A DNA stretch of 47,500 nucleotides, from the NCBI GenBank assembly GCA_012295275.1, contig CM022673.1, positions 6,987,811 through 7,035,310 on the forward strand. The letters are read 5' to 3'. Of this stretch, positions 28,241-42,161 are shown one piece after another. This DNA comes from Chrysomallon squamiferum. Its lineage: Eukaryota; Mollusca; Gastropoda; Neomphalida; Peltospiridae. A program made the translations under genes and the position numbers. The notes beneath the pieces are model-generated. The model saw nothing but the letters and a program-made list of their open reading frames with translations. It had not been told where the DNA came from and made no database searches. The stretch's first letter is position 1; every line of letters begins with the position of its first letter.

Positions 28241-28979
28241 ATGATGTGGTTTCCAACTTGCAAGCAACATTATATTTTGATATTCACAACTGTGTGTTAC
28301 TTAAGACTCTGTACTTCAGGTGAGAAATAAACTTTACCATTTAATGTACATTATATATCAACTACTTTGGTATTTATAAATAATTAATATTCGAGATTTA
28401 TTAATGTTTTGAACTTACTTCAATACATATATACAGATCGACAATTGATTAATGGAGTGTATTTATATATTAATAACTTTGGTATTTAATGTGCTTTATA
28501 TATAAACAAATTACTTTAATATTTAATGTATTTTTTATATTCTCTCTCTCTCTCTCTCTGTCTGTCTGTGTGTATGTCTGTCCATCGGTTCTCTTTTTCA
28601 TCTCTCACATTTCCTGTGTGTCTGTCTCGGTGTTTTTTCTCTTTCATAGGATGTTAGTGAGTGTATTTGTAAATAATAGTATGTAATAGTATTTCATGAA
28701 AATAACTTTTTAGTGGTATGTTAGAAAAGAGTAGGTTTAATTCCTTACAATATATACTTTTGACTGTCTATTCTTGTATGGCTGGACACCACAACTGAAA
28801 AATAGAAATGAAAAAAAAAAAAAAAAAAAAAAAGAAGTTCTATAAAAAAAAATTGTAAAGATAAGTGATATCATATAACTATTAAAATCAAGTATCAGTA
28901 ATTGTAAAGAACACAGTGTAATATGAATAATACTTCATTTTACTTATTTGTATCATACTTTAACGTAATAAGGTTTGTA

Positions 28980-28982
<3 letters not shown>

Positions 28983-29054
<72 letters not shown>

Positions 29055-29395
29055 CACACACACAACTTTGGTATTCGTATTTTTATATCTTCTTTATGCT
29101 GGCGATATATATATATATATATAAAATATGAAAATAAAGTAAAGAAACCTAATAAATGAAAACAATTTCATTTACTAACACACAAAAGAAATTTTCTCTA
29201 TGCATCCTACAATATGGTTATGGCTATTCAGAATTAAATGCATTTTAAGCAGATTAAGAAATATTAAAGCAACAAACATGAATGAATGAACACAGAAAAA
29301 AGCAATAAATAAAGAAAGAAATAAGATAGTCTAAGCAATGATTAAGATAATTCAAAATTATATTCTAAAACAGTTATTATTACTATTACTATTAC

Positions 29396-29441
<46 letters not shown>

Positions 29442-29565
29442 TGTATTTTAATTGTTTTGTTTATTTTTCTTTCTTTCTTTTTACTTTTAAAACAAAATTT
29501 TTTTTTGCTAAAATACCGACCGGTATTGTGTTCAGTTGACATATAATTAAATAACTATGTTGGTG

Positions 29566-29622
<57 letters not shown>

Positions 29623-29694
29623 TGTCTTTATCACAAAAATTACCAATTAAAAAAAAGATATATCTAATGTTCTTTTCTTGAGATATAGCATCTG

Positions 29695-29764
<70 letters not shown>

Positions 29765-30369
29765 AAAAAAAAAATATATATTAAAAAATACACACTCACA
29801 GTATTATTCCGGTAGCTACACAACAAAACAAACTTCTGAAATGTCTCCATTATATTGTCTAAACATATCAGTTAATTAATGAATCGAAGGCCATTTCGCG
29901 TATAAAATTTCTCATCTGGCACATGCATACACATAACCTTCGTTTCAAGTTACTATTTTGCTATTCGTTACGTGCAGTATTTGCTACGAATAAAGTATGA
30001 AAGTAAAGTAGGAATCCTTTTGCAAAGCTCATTCATCGGAGCGTCACATATTTTGTTAGTAATAACCGTGATTTAAAATTACATTTCAGGTGACATCGCA
30101 TACGTTCACGTCTCCAGAGAGAGCATCACAGAAAGCAGAGGATGTCGTCTTCCACAACAAGTCCGTGTGTCTGTGCGGGTGGACAACGAAAACTTAACTC
30201 TTGAACTGACACGTAATGTTGATGTTGATTCAAATGCACCTCTCTATCTGATAAAGGACGCTGGGATAGAAGAGAAAACAACAGTGGTTAAAGAAATGAT
30301 GGTCGATAATGAGGTAAGAAAGAAGTTTGATCACTTTTGATAATGTAAAACAAAGATATTAAAAACTTC

Positions 30370-30449
<80 letters not shown>

Positions 30450-30985
30450 ATGAATTAAAATAAAACAATGAATATTTTGTATATAAATGTTTGTCTTGTG
30501 ATAGCATTTACATTATATGTATCAAGTAATTGTTTTTGTTTATACATAGATACTTTAGTGTTGGTATCACTGTATGTATAACAAAGTGACTGGTGTAACA
30601 TGGTCCATGTAGTTAATACAAACATTACAGAGATAAAAATGCTTTCGGCATTCATGTTACAACACTTGGAGAAATATTTATTCAGAAAGTAACTTAATAT
30701 CTGCAACATAACAAACTTTATGATTATTTTATTAGGTATGGATAGGAACATTCTTCGTCATAAAATAGTTTAAAATGAAGTCACATAAATAACTATTTCT
30801 GTTAGTGATAACAAATATTTTTAATGTGGTTAGAAGAATTTACTGTTAATAACAAACTGGACGTAAGCGGGTTTTTTTCCCCATACTGTCATTAATAAGG
30901 ATTAAATCAATTACTAACATGCATTCCAAGACCCGCTCTTAACATTACTAAAAATGTATCTTTCATACACAGAGATGTCATAATG

Positions 30986-31022
<37 letters not shown>

Positions 31023-31148
31023 TGATGATGATGATAATGATATTAATAATACGAATAATGATCATAAGGCAAATAATAAAAAAGAAGTAAATAATTTACT
31101 GCATAAATTAATAAGCATATACATGTATATATGTATGTATGTGTATAG

Positions 31149-31200
<52 letters not shown>
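28983..31200. repeat. Microsatellites in introns 1-2 of gene C
   Basis: (TC)n 28983-29051; (ATT)n 29378-29441; (AAT)n 29569-29619; (GA)n 29699-29761; (GA)n 30370-30446; (AAT)n 30985-31020; (AC)n 31153-31198. The ATT tract at 29378 stands where gene A has its second promoter and first exon. Confidence 0.9.
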
Positions 31201-31202
<2 letters not shown>

Positions 31203-33540
31203 ACACAAGTATACACTAAATAAATAAGTAATAATTAATAAGATAAATAATTACACACTGGTATACAGGCATTTAATCATTATTCATGACAGCATGAGAG
31301 ATAAAATCCCTTATCTCCAGTTTGTTGTGAACAGTAAATTCTTCTAATCATATTTAAAACATTTGTCAACATTAACTGAAACATACACCCAGACATCCTA
31401 TGAAAACTGAAACATTAAAAACATTATTATTTCATTCAGATCTAAAATATTTTAATTATTATTAATTCACTGAAACCATATAAAAACTAAAACATTTTAA
31501 ATATTATTATTTTGTTAGAAACACACTATTTTTAAAATTATTACCTTATTTAAAGAATATGAAAATTAAACTATTTAAATAATTATTATTTCATTCAATA
31601 TTTCAGAGGAAAGCTGAGTATCAGGATGTGACTAATGATGCGGCTATGACAGTATCCTGTTTTGGTGAAGACACAAATCTTCATCTTCAGCTGGTAAGTT
31701 AGTAAAAGTTATTATTACCTGTCCAGTGTCATGTTGTTCGTTATCTGAATGGTGATGACTTAAATATTACCTTTATATCTATATTTTGTCACGAAAAATG
31801 TATTTCTTTCCATTAAATTCTTGTTTGTAAGCATTTTGAATATTAATATATTTAAACGAAAATAAAGGTGATTCAAAAATTTTAATTCTCTGTGACAAAT
31901 AAAATATAATCCTTTCTAGAAAGGCCTGTTAAACATTTTGCACGCGTCAAATCCTTTAAATAATTTTCAAAAGCATTTTCTTATTTTACTTTAACTAATT
32001 AATACAGGTTTTATATCTACATTCTTATCAGGCAATACTTTTTACAAGTATTTTCTTATTTTACTCTGACTAGCTAATAAAAAAAAATATCTCTATAATC
32101 TTATCAGGGAAGATTTATTATTAACCTCTACATTTACAATTTTTTGAAAATTCACCACGTACTTTTTCACCCATAGTGTAGGGGTGCTGTTGAATATCTG
32201 ATACGTGCTGTTAAATTACTACGTGACGAAGTAGTTTTCTGTTGTCTGTTTTAATATCTTTTCACGAATTGTTATTTTTATCATATCTATTGCATCCTGC
32301 TACAGTAGCTGTACATAGAGCGAGGTCTTTCTCGAACAAGCCTCCCGGATATTGTAACAAAAAACCAAGATAGAAAAGAATGAGTGTTGCAATCACTATC
32401 TTATACATCAGTTTACATACGTGACAAAAAAACTCATTCAGTTTCTCCACCGAGTTCTGATCTATTGTTATTTTTGATATATATATATTTTTTTTTTATA
32501 TGTCCTAGATGGGTGTGAAAAGAGTTGCTTGACTGACCTTTGTCCTAATACAAACAACAGACTTTACTCGTACCGATAAAGTGTATTATTATTATTATAA
32601 ATATACTAGCTTAATGTTTTTTTTTCATTAACTACCACAGTATCGAGTATTTGTTGTACAAAACTAGGAAGTGTAATCGAATCTCTATCTCCGGATAATG
32701 GGGAGTGTTACCGTCTTGTACCAGGTTTTGCTCTATCATGTTCTATAAAAAGAGATGACTTGTGTATTTTTAGAAACCAGAACTAAATAAATAATTAATT
32801 ATATTGTCGTTCAGAGAGGGATCTTGACAGTACATGGTAAAGAATACCTGTTGGAACCGAAATCACGTGACCGTCGAGAGACATCACGTGACGAAGAAGA
32901 ATATGTCCTAGAGAAACAGCCTGTAACTTTTGCTGATGATGATTACATAGAAGAAATCCGTAATATATATTTTAATTTACACACACACACACACACACAT
33001 ACACACACATATGCATGCGCACTCATACGCACACTTATACATACTCACGTTTACATGTAAACACATTCACATATACACATACACATACGTATACACATAT
33101 ACACACATACATACATACATATATACATAAATATATGTGTGTATATATATGTATGGTGTGTATATGCAAACATAAATACATCCATCCATACATACCTATA
33201 AAAACATTCACACATACATGCATACATTCGTACATACATACATACATATATACATACATGATTAATAATTAAATACATAATTTTAGAAATATATATATAT
33301 ATATATTATTTATTTATTTTCAGCTTCATTTGAAGATGAAGACGCAAAACCTTCTGTCCCCGTACGAGATAAAAGAGAAACAATAGAATACTACATAGAC
33401 ATACTGACTGTCATAGACTACTCTATTTATCAAAGGTAAGTAAATGTTTTGATATGCCAACACATACAGATGTGAAGTATTCTGTTAAAAAGATATGTCG
33501 ATATGCTAGTAGATTTAAACAGCCAAAGATAGTTCGCCAT

Positions 33541-33725
33541 TCATTCATTCATTCATTCATTCATTCATTCATTCATTCAGTAGATAAGTCGTCTCAATTA
33601 ATTAATCAGTCAGCAAAGAAAACACATAATTATTATATAATTCTAAAACCAGAGTTTAATATTGTTTTTAATATTTTCATTTTTTCCTTTATTAACTATT
33701 ATAATAATAGTAATAGCAGTAGCAT

Positions 33726-33763
<38 letters not shown>

Positions 33764-33989
33764 ATAATAATGATAACATTATTATTGTTGTTGTTGTTGT
33801 TAATTTTTATTATCTATTATTATCTATTATTATTATTATTATTTTTATTTATTTATTTATTTAATTGTTGTTTTTTTTTACAGAGAATACAACCGCACAG
33901 ATTCAACGTTAAGTTCTGAAGAACGGAAAAGTAAAACTTTGCAAAACATCAGAGAATATTTCGCCTACGTTATGAACGGGGTAAGAAAA

Positions 33990-34021
<32 letters not shown>

Positions 34022-34516
34022 ATAAAAAAAATAAAAATAAAAAATAAAAATAAAAAAAAAAAAAAAAAAACAAGTGAAAAAACAAAACAACAGAAAATGC
34101 AGGTTTCATAATTTTAATGTGACCACAGTGAAGCAGTATAACGAATATCCGTTACACAGTTAAACACTGAACGATTTTACAGATGTTTGTAATATATAAT
34201 TATTTATAAATTCATTGTTTACAACATAGCACAAACGATCTAAACTTGTTTTTGAAATAATGAAGAAAATAGAAATTAAGAAATCCAAATAAATAAATAA
34301 ACAAACAAAATAAATAAATAAATAAAAATAAAAATAAAATATATATATATATATGAAACATAAACTAGAACAAAACTGCGTGTATCATTCTGTATGTATA
34401 TATGTAAGTACGTATGTATGTATGTTTCTATGTGTGCATGAAAGAATGTATCTATTTCTAGGTCTGTAGTATCTATTCAAATACCTACCTACCTACCTAC
34501 CTACCTACCTACCTGC

Positions 34517-34575
<59 letters not shown>

Positions 34576-34702
34576 AATGTATCTGTCGATCTAAATAAAC
34601 AGTTATTATTTATTTTCAGATAAATCTTCGCTATAAGAGAATAACTGGACTCGGTTTTAGTTTGGTTATTAGACTGGCAGGTTACGTTGTAGCTGACGTA
34701 AG

Positions 34703-34759
<57 letters not shown>

Positions 34760-35074
34760 CTTATTTTTCCTTTTGTTATTTCATTTATGACTGCTCTGAT
34801 TTTGTACTAGGATAATTTGTAAAAAGTTTTTTTGTTTTTTTGTTTTTTGTTTTTTTGTTTACAGACACGTGATAAACTCCCGTGGATTGAAAACAACGTT
34901 ACAATGACGTCAGAGGGAGGAGAAATCGACTCTTTAGTAACTTTGCGTAATTTAAGATCATGGGTTGCAAACGACCTGAGAACGATCACGTGATGTTATT
35001 CACCGAGTGAGTACTAATGATAATCGGTAATTTTAATATAATCTTTCACGAACATTTTTACTTACTTATTTGGT

Positions 35075-35113
<39 letters not shown>

Positions 35114-35607
35114 TATTATTAGTTTTATTTTATATCATTTTAGTATTCAAAAGCGATAGCTGATGTATTATCAAATTATTAAAATGTTTCTTCATGGAAA
35201 ATAAATAAATAAATAAATGAAAACCACGTACTCAAACTCTGCGACCCAAATCTGCGAATAAAAAAAGAAGAAGAAGAAGAAGAAGAAGAAGAAGAAGAAG
35301 AAGAAGAAAAGCAAGATAAAAACTGATAAATGAAAGAAAGAAAAAATATATCTCAAAATCGACTTTTAAAAGTTTACCCATGTTAACGACCAATACAAAA
35401 TCAGTCTTTGTTATTTCTTTTTCTATCCAATGTTTTGCTTCAGTCTCAAAATTAGTCCTGGCACTTTCTTATTTTCTTTTAATTTTAGCAATGATCTCTT
35501 CAGAATTAAACTAGGTGTTAAGAAAAATTCATATATTGGTAAGTATATGTGCTTGTGCGTATGTGTGTGTTTGTTTGTGTGTGTATGTGTGTGTGTGAGA
35601 GAGAGAG

Positions 35608-35665
<58 letters not shown>

Positions 35666-35729
35666 TTTCAGAGAAAACAAAAAAGTAAGACAGAAATAAT
35701 TAATAATTTTCAAGAAGAATGTTTGTGTT

Positions 35730-35768
<39 letters not shown>

Positions 35769-36356
35769 CTGTTCACATTTGTACCAGTGCCCTCTTGAAT
35801 GAATTTGAAAGTTACGTCAAGTATGAAACAAAACAATAACAATATCAAAAAAAAAAAAATAATAATAATAATAATATTATTTTTCACTTTAGGAATAGCT
35901 TATTTAACTCGAATGTGTCGATCAGAAGGTCTGAGTACCTCTGTAATTGAAGATCATGGTGGTTTTCAACACATAGACACAGCAACTCATGAACTTGGAC
36001 ACAGGTAGGCTGTTTAAATGTGTAACATCTGTTTTATTAAAATTAACTTTGGTATAGTTGTGTTTGTTTATTTCTCTGAAGTGTCTGTTAATATTAACTT
36101 AACCATAGTTAATAGGTTTACCTAAATAACATGTATGTTTTTTATATATATATTTTTTTTAAACTTGGTCATAAATATATTTTTACGTGAATATTATTTA
36201 TGTTTTTTTGTTTTATATTTAAAGTAATATGAAATTGGGTATAGATGAATGTTTTGTACACTTATATTGTGTCTTATCTGCATGTTCTGTATTAATTTGT
36301 GCATTAGTTCTGACGATACAAATTTATATTTGTACTTTTATGTATTTTAAAACATT

Positions 36357-36444
<88 letters not shown>
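33541..36444. repeat. Microsatellites in introns 5-10 of gene C
   Basis: (CATT)n 33541-33580; (AGT)n 33720-33765; A-rich run 33984-34071; (CTAC)n-(CTAT)n 34486-34575; (AAT)n 34707-34758; poly-T 35076-35108; (AGA)n 35266-35308; (GA)n 35598-35661; (GT)n 35736-35763; (TC)n 36360-36444. Confidence 0.9.
34865..35006 (+). other. Exon 8 of gene C with a 7-base deletion
   Basis: GGTTGCAAACGACCTGAGAA stands where A has seven more bases (GCAACGACGTCACTACCGG). The exon is 142 nt against 149, and reading meets TGA within the exon. Acceptor and donor are normal. Seven bases is too long for a simple homopolymer error. Confidence 0.82.
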
Positions 36445-36447
<3 letters not shown>

Positions 36448-36762
36448 TGTGTTTGTGTGTGTGTTAGATACACACACATACGTACCTAACTGATTTATTA
36501 ATAATAATATTTAACTGGAAATTAATATTCAATAGTCAGTTTTACATTCCTATTAAACTGATTTGTGTTTTTATTTAATTTATTTATTTAGTTTGGGAGC
36601 TAAACACGACGGCGATGGCAACAACTGCAATGGAAATGATCAGTACATCATGGCAGCGACAACTCGCACAAGAACAGATCCAAACAACACAAATCACTGG
36701 ACATTTTCTAACTGTTCTGTCACTTACTTTAACAACTACATGACGTTTCTTATGAATACAGA
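35893..36762 (+). CDS. Exons 10-11 of gene C: zinc-binding active site
   Basis: Exon 10 (35893-36004) ends HELGH and exon 11 (36592-36762) continues SLGAKHDGDGNNC with Met-turn YIMAA. Nothing at the protein level in these two exons is disabled. A (GA)n tract lies before exon 10 and a (TC)n tract after it. Confidence 0.82.
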
Positions 36763-37144
36763 GTATGTACATTTTCAAGATTTTATTTTATTGTTGTTAA
36801 TTTTTTTTTTTTACACAAATATGTTCTTCTAATAAAGTGTGACATAAAGGAATAAGCTTATGGAATCGATGAACCTAGAGTTATCCCCTTTCTTAATTTC
36901 TTTTCGTACCTAGATAATTAACAGAATTGAGTAAATAATTGACTCAGTCTGCTACGGTAATGTGTTTTCACATGTCTCGATATCAGATTGAAAGGTGTGT
37001 GTGTACATACATATACACATATACATAACTTACACACCTAAATACATACGTACTCAGACACAGACACAGATTCATACATACATACATACATACATACATA
37101 CAAATTATTGATCGTATTAATATATTTAATATAATATAATTCCG

Positions 37145-37183
37145 GTATGGAAGAAAATGTATAACTGAGAAAGTAACAAAAAA
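37145..37183 (+). pseudogene. Relic of exon 12 in intron 11 of gene C
   Basis: GTATGGAAGAAAATGTATAA and the following ACTGAGAAAGTAACAAAA copy the start of exon 12, 258 bases before the functional exon at 37402. The acceptor AG is changed to CCG. Confidence 0.75.
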
Positions 37184-37673
37184 CACACATACACATGTAT
37201 GGATACGTGCATGCGTCCATCAATACACATAAACATGCATATATATAAACCTGCAAACATACTTAGATACACACATACACGAACACAAATACACACATAT
37301 ATGTATACAGACATATTTTCCTTCATTTGCTTATATGGCATTAAAATATTATTAAAACAACAACAACCCATTATGTTACTATTGCAATTATTATCATGCA
37401 GGTATGGAAGAAAATGTCTGACTGAAAAGTAACAAACGACAAAGTCCCGTCAGTCGATGATTTTCCAGGACAAAAGTACAGTCCTGATGTTCAGTGTCAG
37501 AGGTTACATGGACCAAAATCAAAAGTTTGTCGGGTACAATCAATACGTTTTCCCAGTTTCTCTGATTTTACATTTTAAAATTATTTTTGGTTTTTATTTT
37601 ACGGGATTTAGAAAATAAAATAATAATAATAAAAAACATTATTAAACTTTTCTCCTCTTTTTTTTCACTTTTA

Positions 37674-37777
<104 letters not shown>

Positions 37778-38362
37778 ACACATATGAACACATAGTAGTC
37801 ACATTTGTAACTTGAAAACTGTTCTCTGTATCATTTCAGGGTCTTACATATAAACCAGATTACAGCAGAGTGTGTTTCAAAATGTATTGTAAGAAACCAG
37901 ATGATGATTTGTGTTACAGTTATGATGCCGCTAGAGGAACAACGTGTGGAAATAAAAAGGTTTAAAAAGATAAAGAAATATTTTAAACTCACTTACTGAA
38001 AAGCCTAAACAACAAGAACAACAGACAAATAGAACAAAAAGCAAAAACAACAGCAACGATAACAACCAAAACTATATATAAAAATAAAAAATAAAAATAA
38101 AAATGAACATTAAAATATAAAAATTGTTGATATCTTTCTCCCTCTCTAGCTTGCTCTCCTTCTCTAGCTATTTATCTTATTTTAAAATGTAATATTATAT
38201 TTTTTCAGTGGTGTGTAAATGGCCTGTGTGTATCATCCCCGAATGCTCCGAGTGTTGATGGTAAGTAAATGTTTAACATCCAAAAAACACTAGAAAACAA
38301 GTAAACAAATCTAGCAGAAGAGAAAAAAAAGAGAAAGAAATAACTGCTAAATATGTTTTCAG

Positions 38363-38515
38363 AAACGTGTCCTTTCGGAGATGAGCCAGGTGTTCTCTAT
38401 AAAGGAAAAACGTGTGAAGACTATATCTCTGGAACTGGATCATGGCGCTGCTATTACGATTTCTACCAAAAGCGTTGTTGTCAGTCGTGTGGTCGTCACT
38501 ACACAGGAATACCAG
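38363..38515 (+). CDS. Exon 15 of gene C: first six-Cys CCxxC module
   Basis: Same length (153 nt), phases and cysteine spacing as in A, with only a few substitutions (VVYEG to VLYKG, GLHY to GRHY). Intron 15 that follows (38516-39265) is free of microsatellites and is alignable to A over its length, unlike most introns. Confidence 0.75.
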
Positions 38516-39265
38516 GTATTATCCACGTTTTTGTACAAGTCATACGGTTTTAACACTTAATTATTTTCAAACTGCTCATTTGCAAAGGGGAAAGGTTTGA
38601 TTATTAATTCCTTTATGCTTCAGATTGGAAAGAGTATGCTGTTAAATAAAAGTGGAACGTAAATCTCTAAGAATGATCTTGTTTTGTTGTGTACCAGACC
38701 ATACGGTCTTATTCAAGTGCGATTGTCATTAAGCATTAAACATTTAGTAATTATCTGCTTTTCAATTATTAATAGAAATTTGTTGCACCAGAATAAATTG
38801 TGCTTTGAAACTCTCTAAAGTTTCAAAGTAATGTCGCTACGTTTTACTTAAACAGAAATATATGCAAAAAGGTTAAATTCAGAACATTCAGGACATTTGT
38901 AATCAAATGTTCTTTCAGCATGATAGATTAGTCGATAATAATTCAGTGTTGATTTAAGTTAAAATCTAGAAATTAACACATTATAAATTATGGTTTCGTT
39001 TACTCAACTATGATGTATTTTAAAATGTTTAATGTTTGATCGTCTCCATTTTACTGCTTCCAGTATGGAATCATCGCATCATCTCGTATAGAACATCCAA
39101 TAGCAACATATCATTTGATAGAAACAGAACAAATCTGTCCAGCTTATAGGCGGAATGTTTGAATGGATTGAGGTTTATCCTGTTAATATTAAATTTATTA
39201 ATCAGTATTTAACGAAATAAACACTTTGCTGTATTTTTTATGCTATTACCTCTTTCTTGTCGTAG

Positions 39266-40969
39266 ATTGTTTGTACGGCGACCAAACTGTTTGTTACAAA
39301 GAATACTGTGGAAAGGGTTATACTTTTGAAAGCGGGACCATTGCTTATGAAACGTATTGCTGTAAAACATGTGCGTCAGAAACAACACCGGCTACTACAA
39401 CGACCGAACCTACCACCAGTGCCACGGCCAAACCTACGACAAGTACAATGACCGAACCTACAACAACTACAACAAGCAAGCCTACTACAAGAAACAACGA
39501 CAGAATCTACTATAAGTACAACGACCACACCTACAACGACTACAACAACAGAACCTACGATAAGTACAACGACGGAACCTACCACAAGTACAACGAGCAA
39601 ACCTACCACAAGTACAACGACGAAACCTACCACAACTACAACAACCAAACCCACAACAAGTACAACGAAGAAACCTACCACAACTACGACGAAACCTACC
39701 ACAACTACAACAACCAAACCTACCACAAGTACAACGACGAAACCTACCACAACTACAACAACCAAACCTACCACAAGTACAACGACGAAACCTACCACAA
39801 CTACAACAACCAAACCCACAACAAGTACAACGAAGAAACCTACCACAACAAGTACAACGAAGAAACCTACCACAACTACAACAACCAAACCTACCACAAG
39901 TACAACGACGAAACCTACCACAACTACAACAACCAAACCTACCACAAGTACAACAACCAAACCCACAACAAGTACAACGAAGAAACCTAACAACAAACAA
40001 CAACCAAACCCACAACAAGTACAACGAAGAAACCTACCACAACTACAACAACCAAACCCACAACAAGTACAACGACGAAACCTACCACAACTACAACAAC
40101 CAAACCCACAACAAGTACAACGACGAAACCTACCACAACTACGACAACCAAACCCACAACAAGTACAACGAAGAAACCTGCCACAACTACGACGAAACCT
40201 ACCACAACCACAACAACCAAACCTACCACAAGTACAACGACGAAACCTACCACAACTACAACAACCAAACCTACCACAAGTACAACGACGAAACCTACCA
40301 CAACTACAACAACCAAACCTACCACAAGTACAACAACCAAACCTACCACAACTACAACAACCAAACCCACAACAAGTACAACGAAGAAACCTACCACAAC
40401 TACAACAACCAAACCCACAACAAGTACAACGAAGAAACCTACCACAAGTACAACACGAAAAAACCCACAACAACTACAACAACCAAAACCCACAACAACT
40501 ACAACAACGAAACCTACCACAACTACAACAACCAAACCTACCACAACTACAACAACCAAACCTACCACAAGTACAACAACCAAACCCACAAGTACAACGA
40601 AGAAACCTGCCACAACTACGACGAAATCTACCACAACTACAACAACCAAACCTACCACAAGTACAACGATCGAACCTACCACAAGTGCAACAACGAAACC
40701 TACCACAAGTACAACAACCGTACCTAGAACCACTACTACAACAGAACCTACAATAAGTAGAACAAACAAACCTACTACAACAGAACCTACAATAAGTAGA
40801 ACAAACAAACCTACTACAACAACGAATAAATCTTGTTTTGATGTTGGATACTTTGAAGGACTGAACTGTTCTCAGTATGTCGACATGAATGGCAGTTTTG
40901 TGTGCTATGAAAGCAGAGTGGAGAAAGAATGCTGTGCCAAATGTGCAAGTGTCGCAACTTCAGTTGAAG
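39266..40969 (+). CDS. Exon 16 of gene C: module 2, expanded mucin repeat, module 3
   Basis: Module 2 opens the exon, about 1.4 kb of 24-bp repeats (KPTTTTTT, KPTTSTTT, KKPTTTTT variants) follows, and module 3 closes it. The exon length, 1704, is compatible with an unbroken phase, yet four indels are seen: +1 near 39490, -1 near 39990, -1 near 40456, +1 near 40487. The first puts reading into a Tyr/Asn/His frame that stops at TAA 39988-39990; the last pair compensate each other over about 11 codons. Tandem expansion by slippage or unequal crossing-over explains the length difference from A. Confidence 0.72.
39376..40828. repeat. 24-bp coding minisatellite (mucin VNTR) of gene C
   Basis: Core ACCAAACCYACMACAAGTAC repeated with a 24-base basic period and higher-order units of 48 and 72 bases made of AACTACAACAACC and AGTACAACGACG variants. 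No base combination in the core makes a stop in several frames, so open frames appear on both strands; those on the minus strand (Gly/Val/Cys-rich) are shadows. Confidence 0.9.
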
Positions 40970-41395
40970 GTAAAATAAAATTCTGAAGCATGCATTATTT
41001 AAAGTGTGGTATAAACTGGATAACCAATAATAGATGCATGTATGATTAGAATCATCAATAACCCAACACTTAAACATTACAGTATAACTGACTTCTTGTT
41101 TTTACTTATTTTATTGAGAAGTAGTAATTAAATTAATATGCAGAATCTTTCCTTTAGACATTCATATATGATAATTAAATATTAATTGTTGTTGACTATA
41201 GTAATCTGGTTTTGTATATTATTTATATATCTTCGACAACAATCGCTGTATTAATTTTTTCTTTCCATTTAATGCTTATATTTATGAAATGAAACACATT
41301 TAGCAATACACCTCTATCTCTCTATCTGTCTGATTGTCTGTCTGTCTATGTTTTCTTCCATCTATATGCACATTTGCTGTTGTATTTTTGTACAG

Positions 41396-41595
41396 GTTGT
41401 AAGTATGGGGACAAAGATCCACAAATTTGTCGTGGGGTTACTTCGCAATGGCTCGGCTGTTTAGTGGAGAATACTCTCTGCTGCATGTCCTGTAAGAAAG
41501 GATCTGGGACTTCTACTGTACAAGCAAGTTACACTACAGGACTGACAACGTTTTTAGCTTCAATATTTCTACTTTACAAACAAGTTACTCTTTGA
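41396..41595 (+). CDS. Exon 17 of gene C: fourth CCxxC module and C terminus
   Basis: The module (GCKYGDKDPQIC ... CCMSC) and the tail TTGLTTFLASIFLLY end at TGA, six bases shorter than in A. The 56-bp repeat family continues downstream to about 41780. Confidence 0.72.
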
Positions 41596-42155
41596 CAACA
41601 AACAAGTTACTTTACAAGCAAGTTAATCAACAATACTAACAATGTTTTCAGCTTAAATATTTCTACTTTTCAAGGAACTAAATTTGCAGGACTTATAAAC
41701 TTTTGGATTCAATATATTTTGTTTAAAAGCAAGTTATTGTATGTAACTGATAATATTTTTAAGCTCGTTACTTCTCCTTTATATTCAAGTTATTCGATAG
41801 CACTGATTATATATTTACCTTCAGAAATTCTGATTTTTAAACAGATTATTTTATAGGATTGATAACGTAATAAGTTTCAATATATTTGGTTTACTAGTAA
41901 TTTATTCTAAAGGACCGATATCGGTTTTTTAGCTGAATATTTTTAGATTACAAGCAACTCATTGAATTGGATTTATAACGTATTCACGTTCAAAGTTTCT
42001 TGTTTGGAAGAAAAACAGATGTTTAACAAAATAGAAGAAAAAATCTATCTAGTCTTTTAACCATTTGTTGACTGAAAATGTACAAGACTATACTTTGCTA
42101 GAGCTCACAATATCGAATCATTTATCAGTTTGTTGTGCCAAATTTTTTACCTGTC

Positions 42156-42161
42156 AATAAA
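42156..42161 (+). terminator. Polyadenylation signal of gene C
   Basis: AATAAA, 561 bases after the stop, followed by the same ATTGTTATTTCGTGTTTTTC tract as in the other copies. Confidence 0.6.

Noticed and set aside
39376-40808. Long minus-strand open frames (365, 273 and 179 codons, Gly/Val/Cys-rich)
   Set aside because: They are the complement of the 24-bp mucin repeat, which lacks stops in several frames. No start context, splice signals or independent homology.
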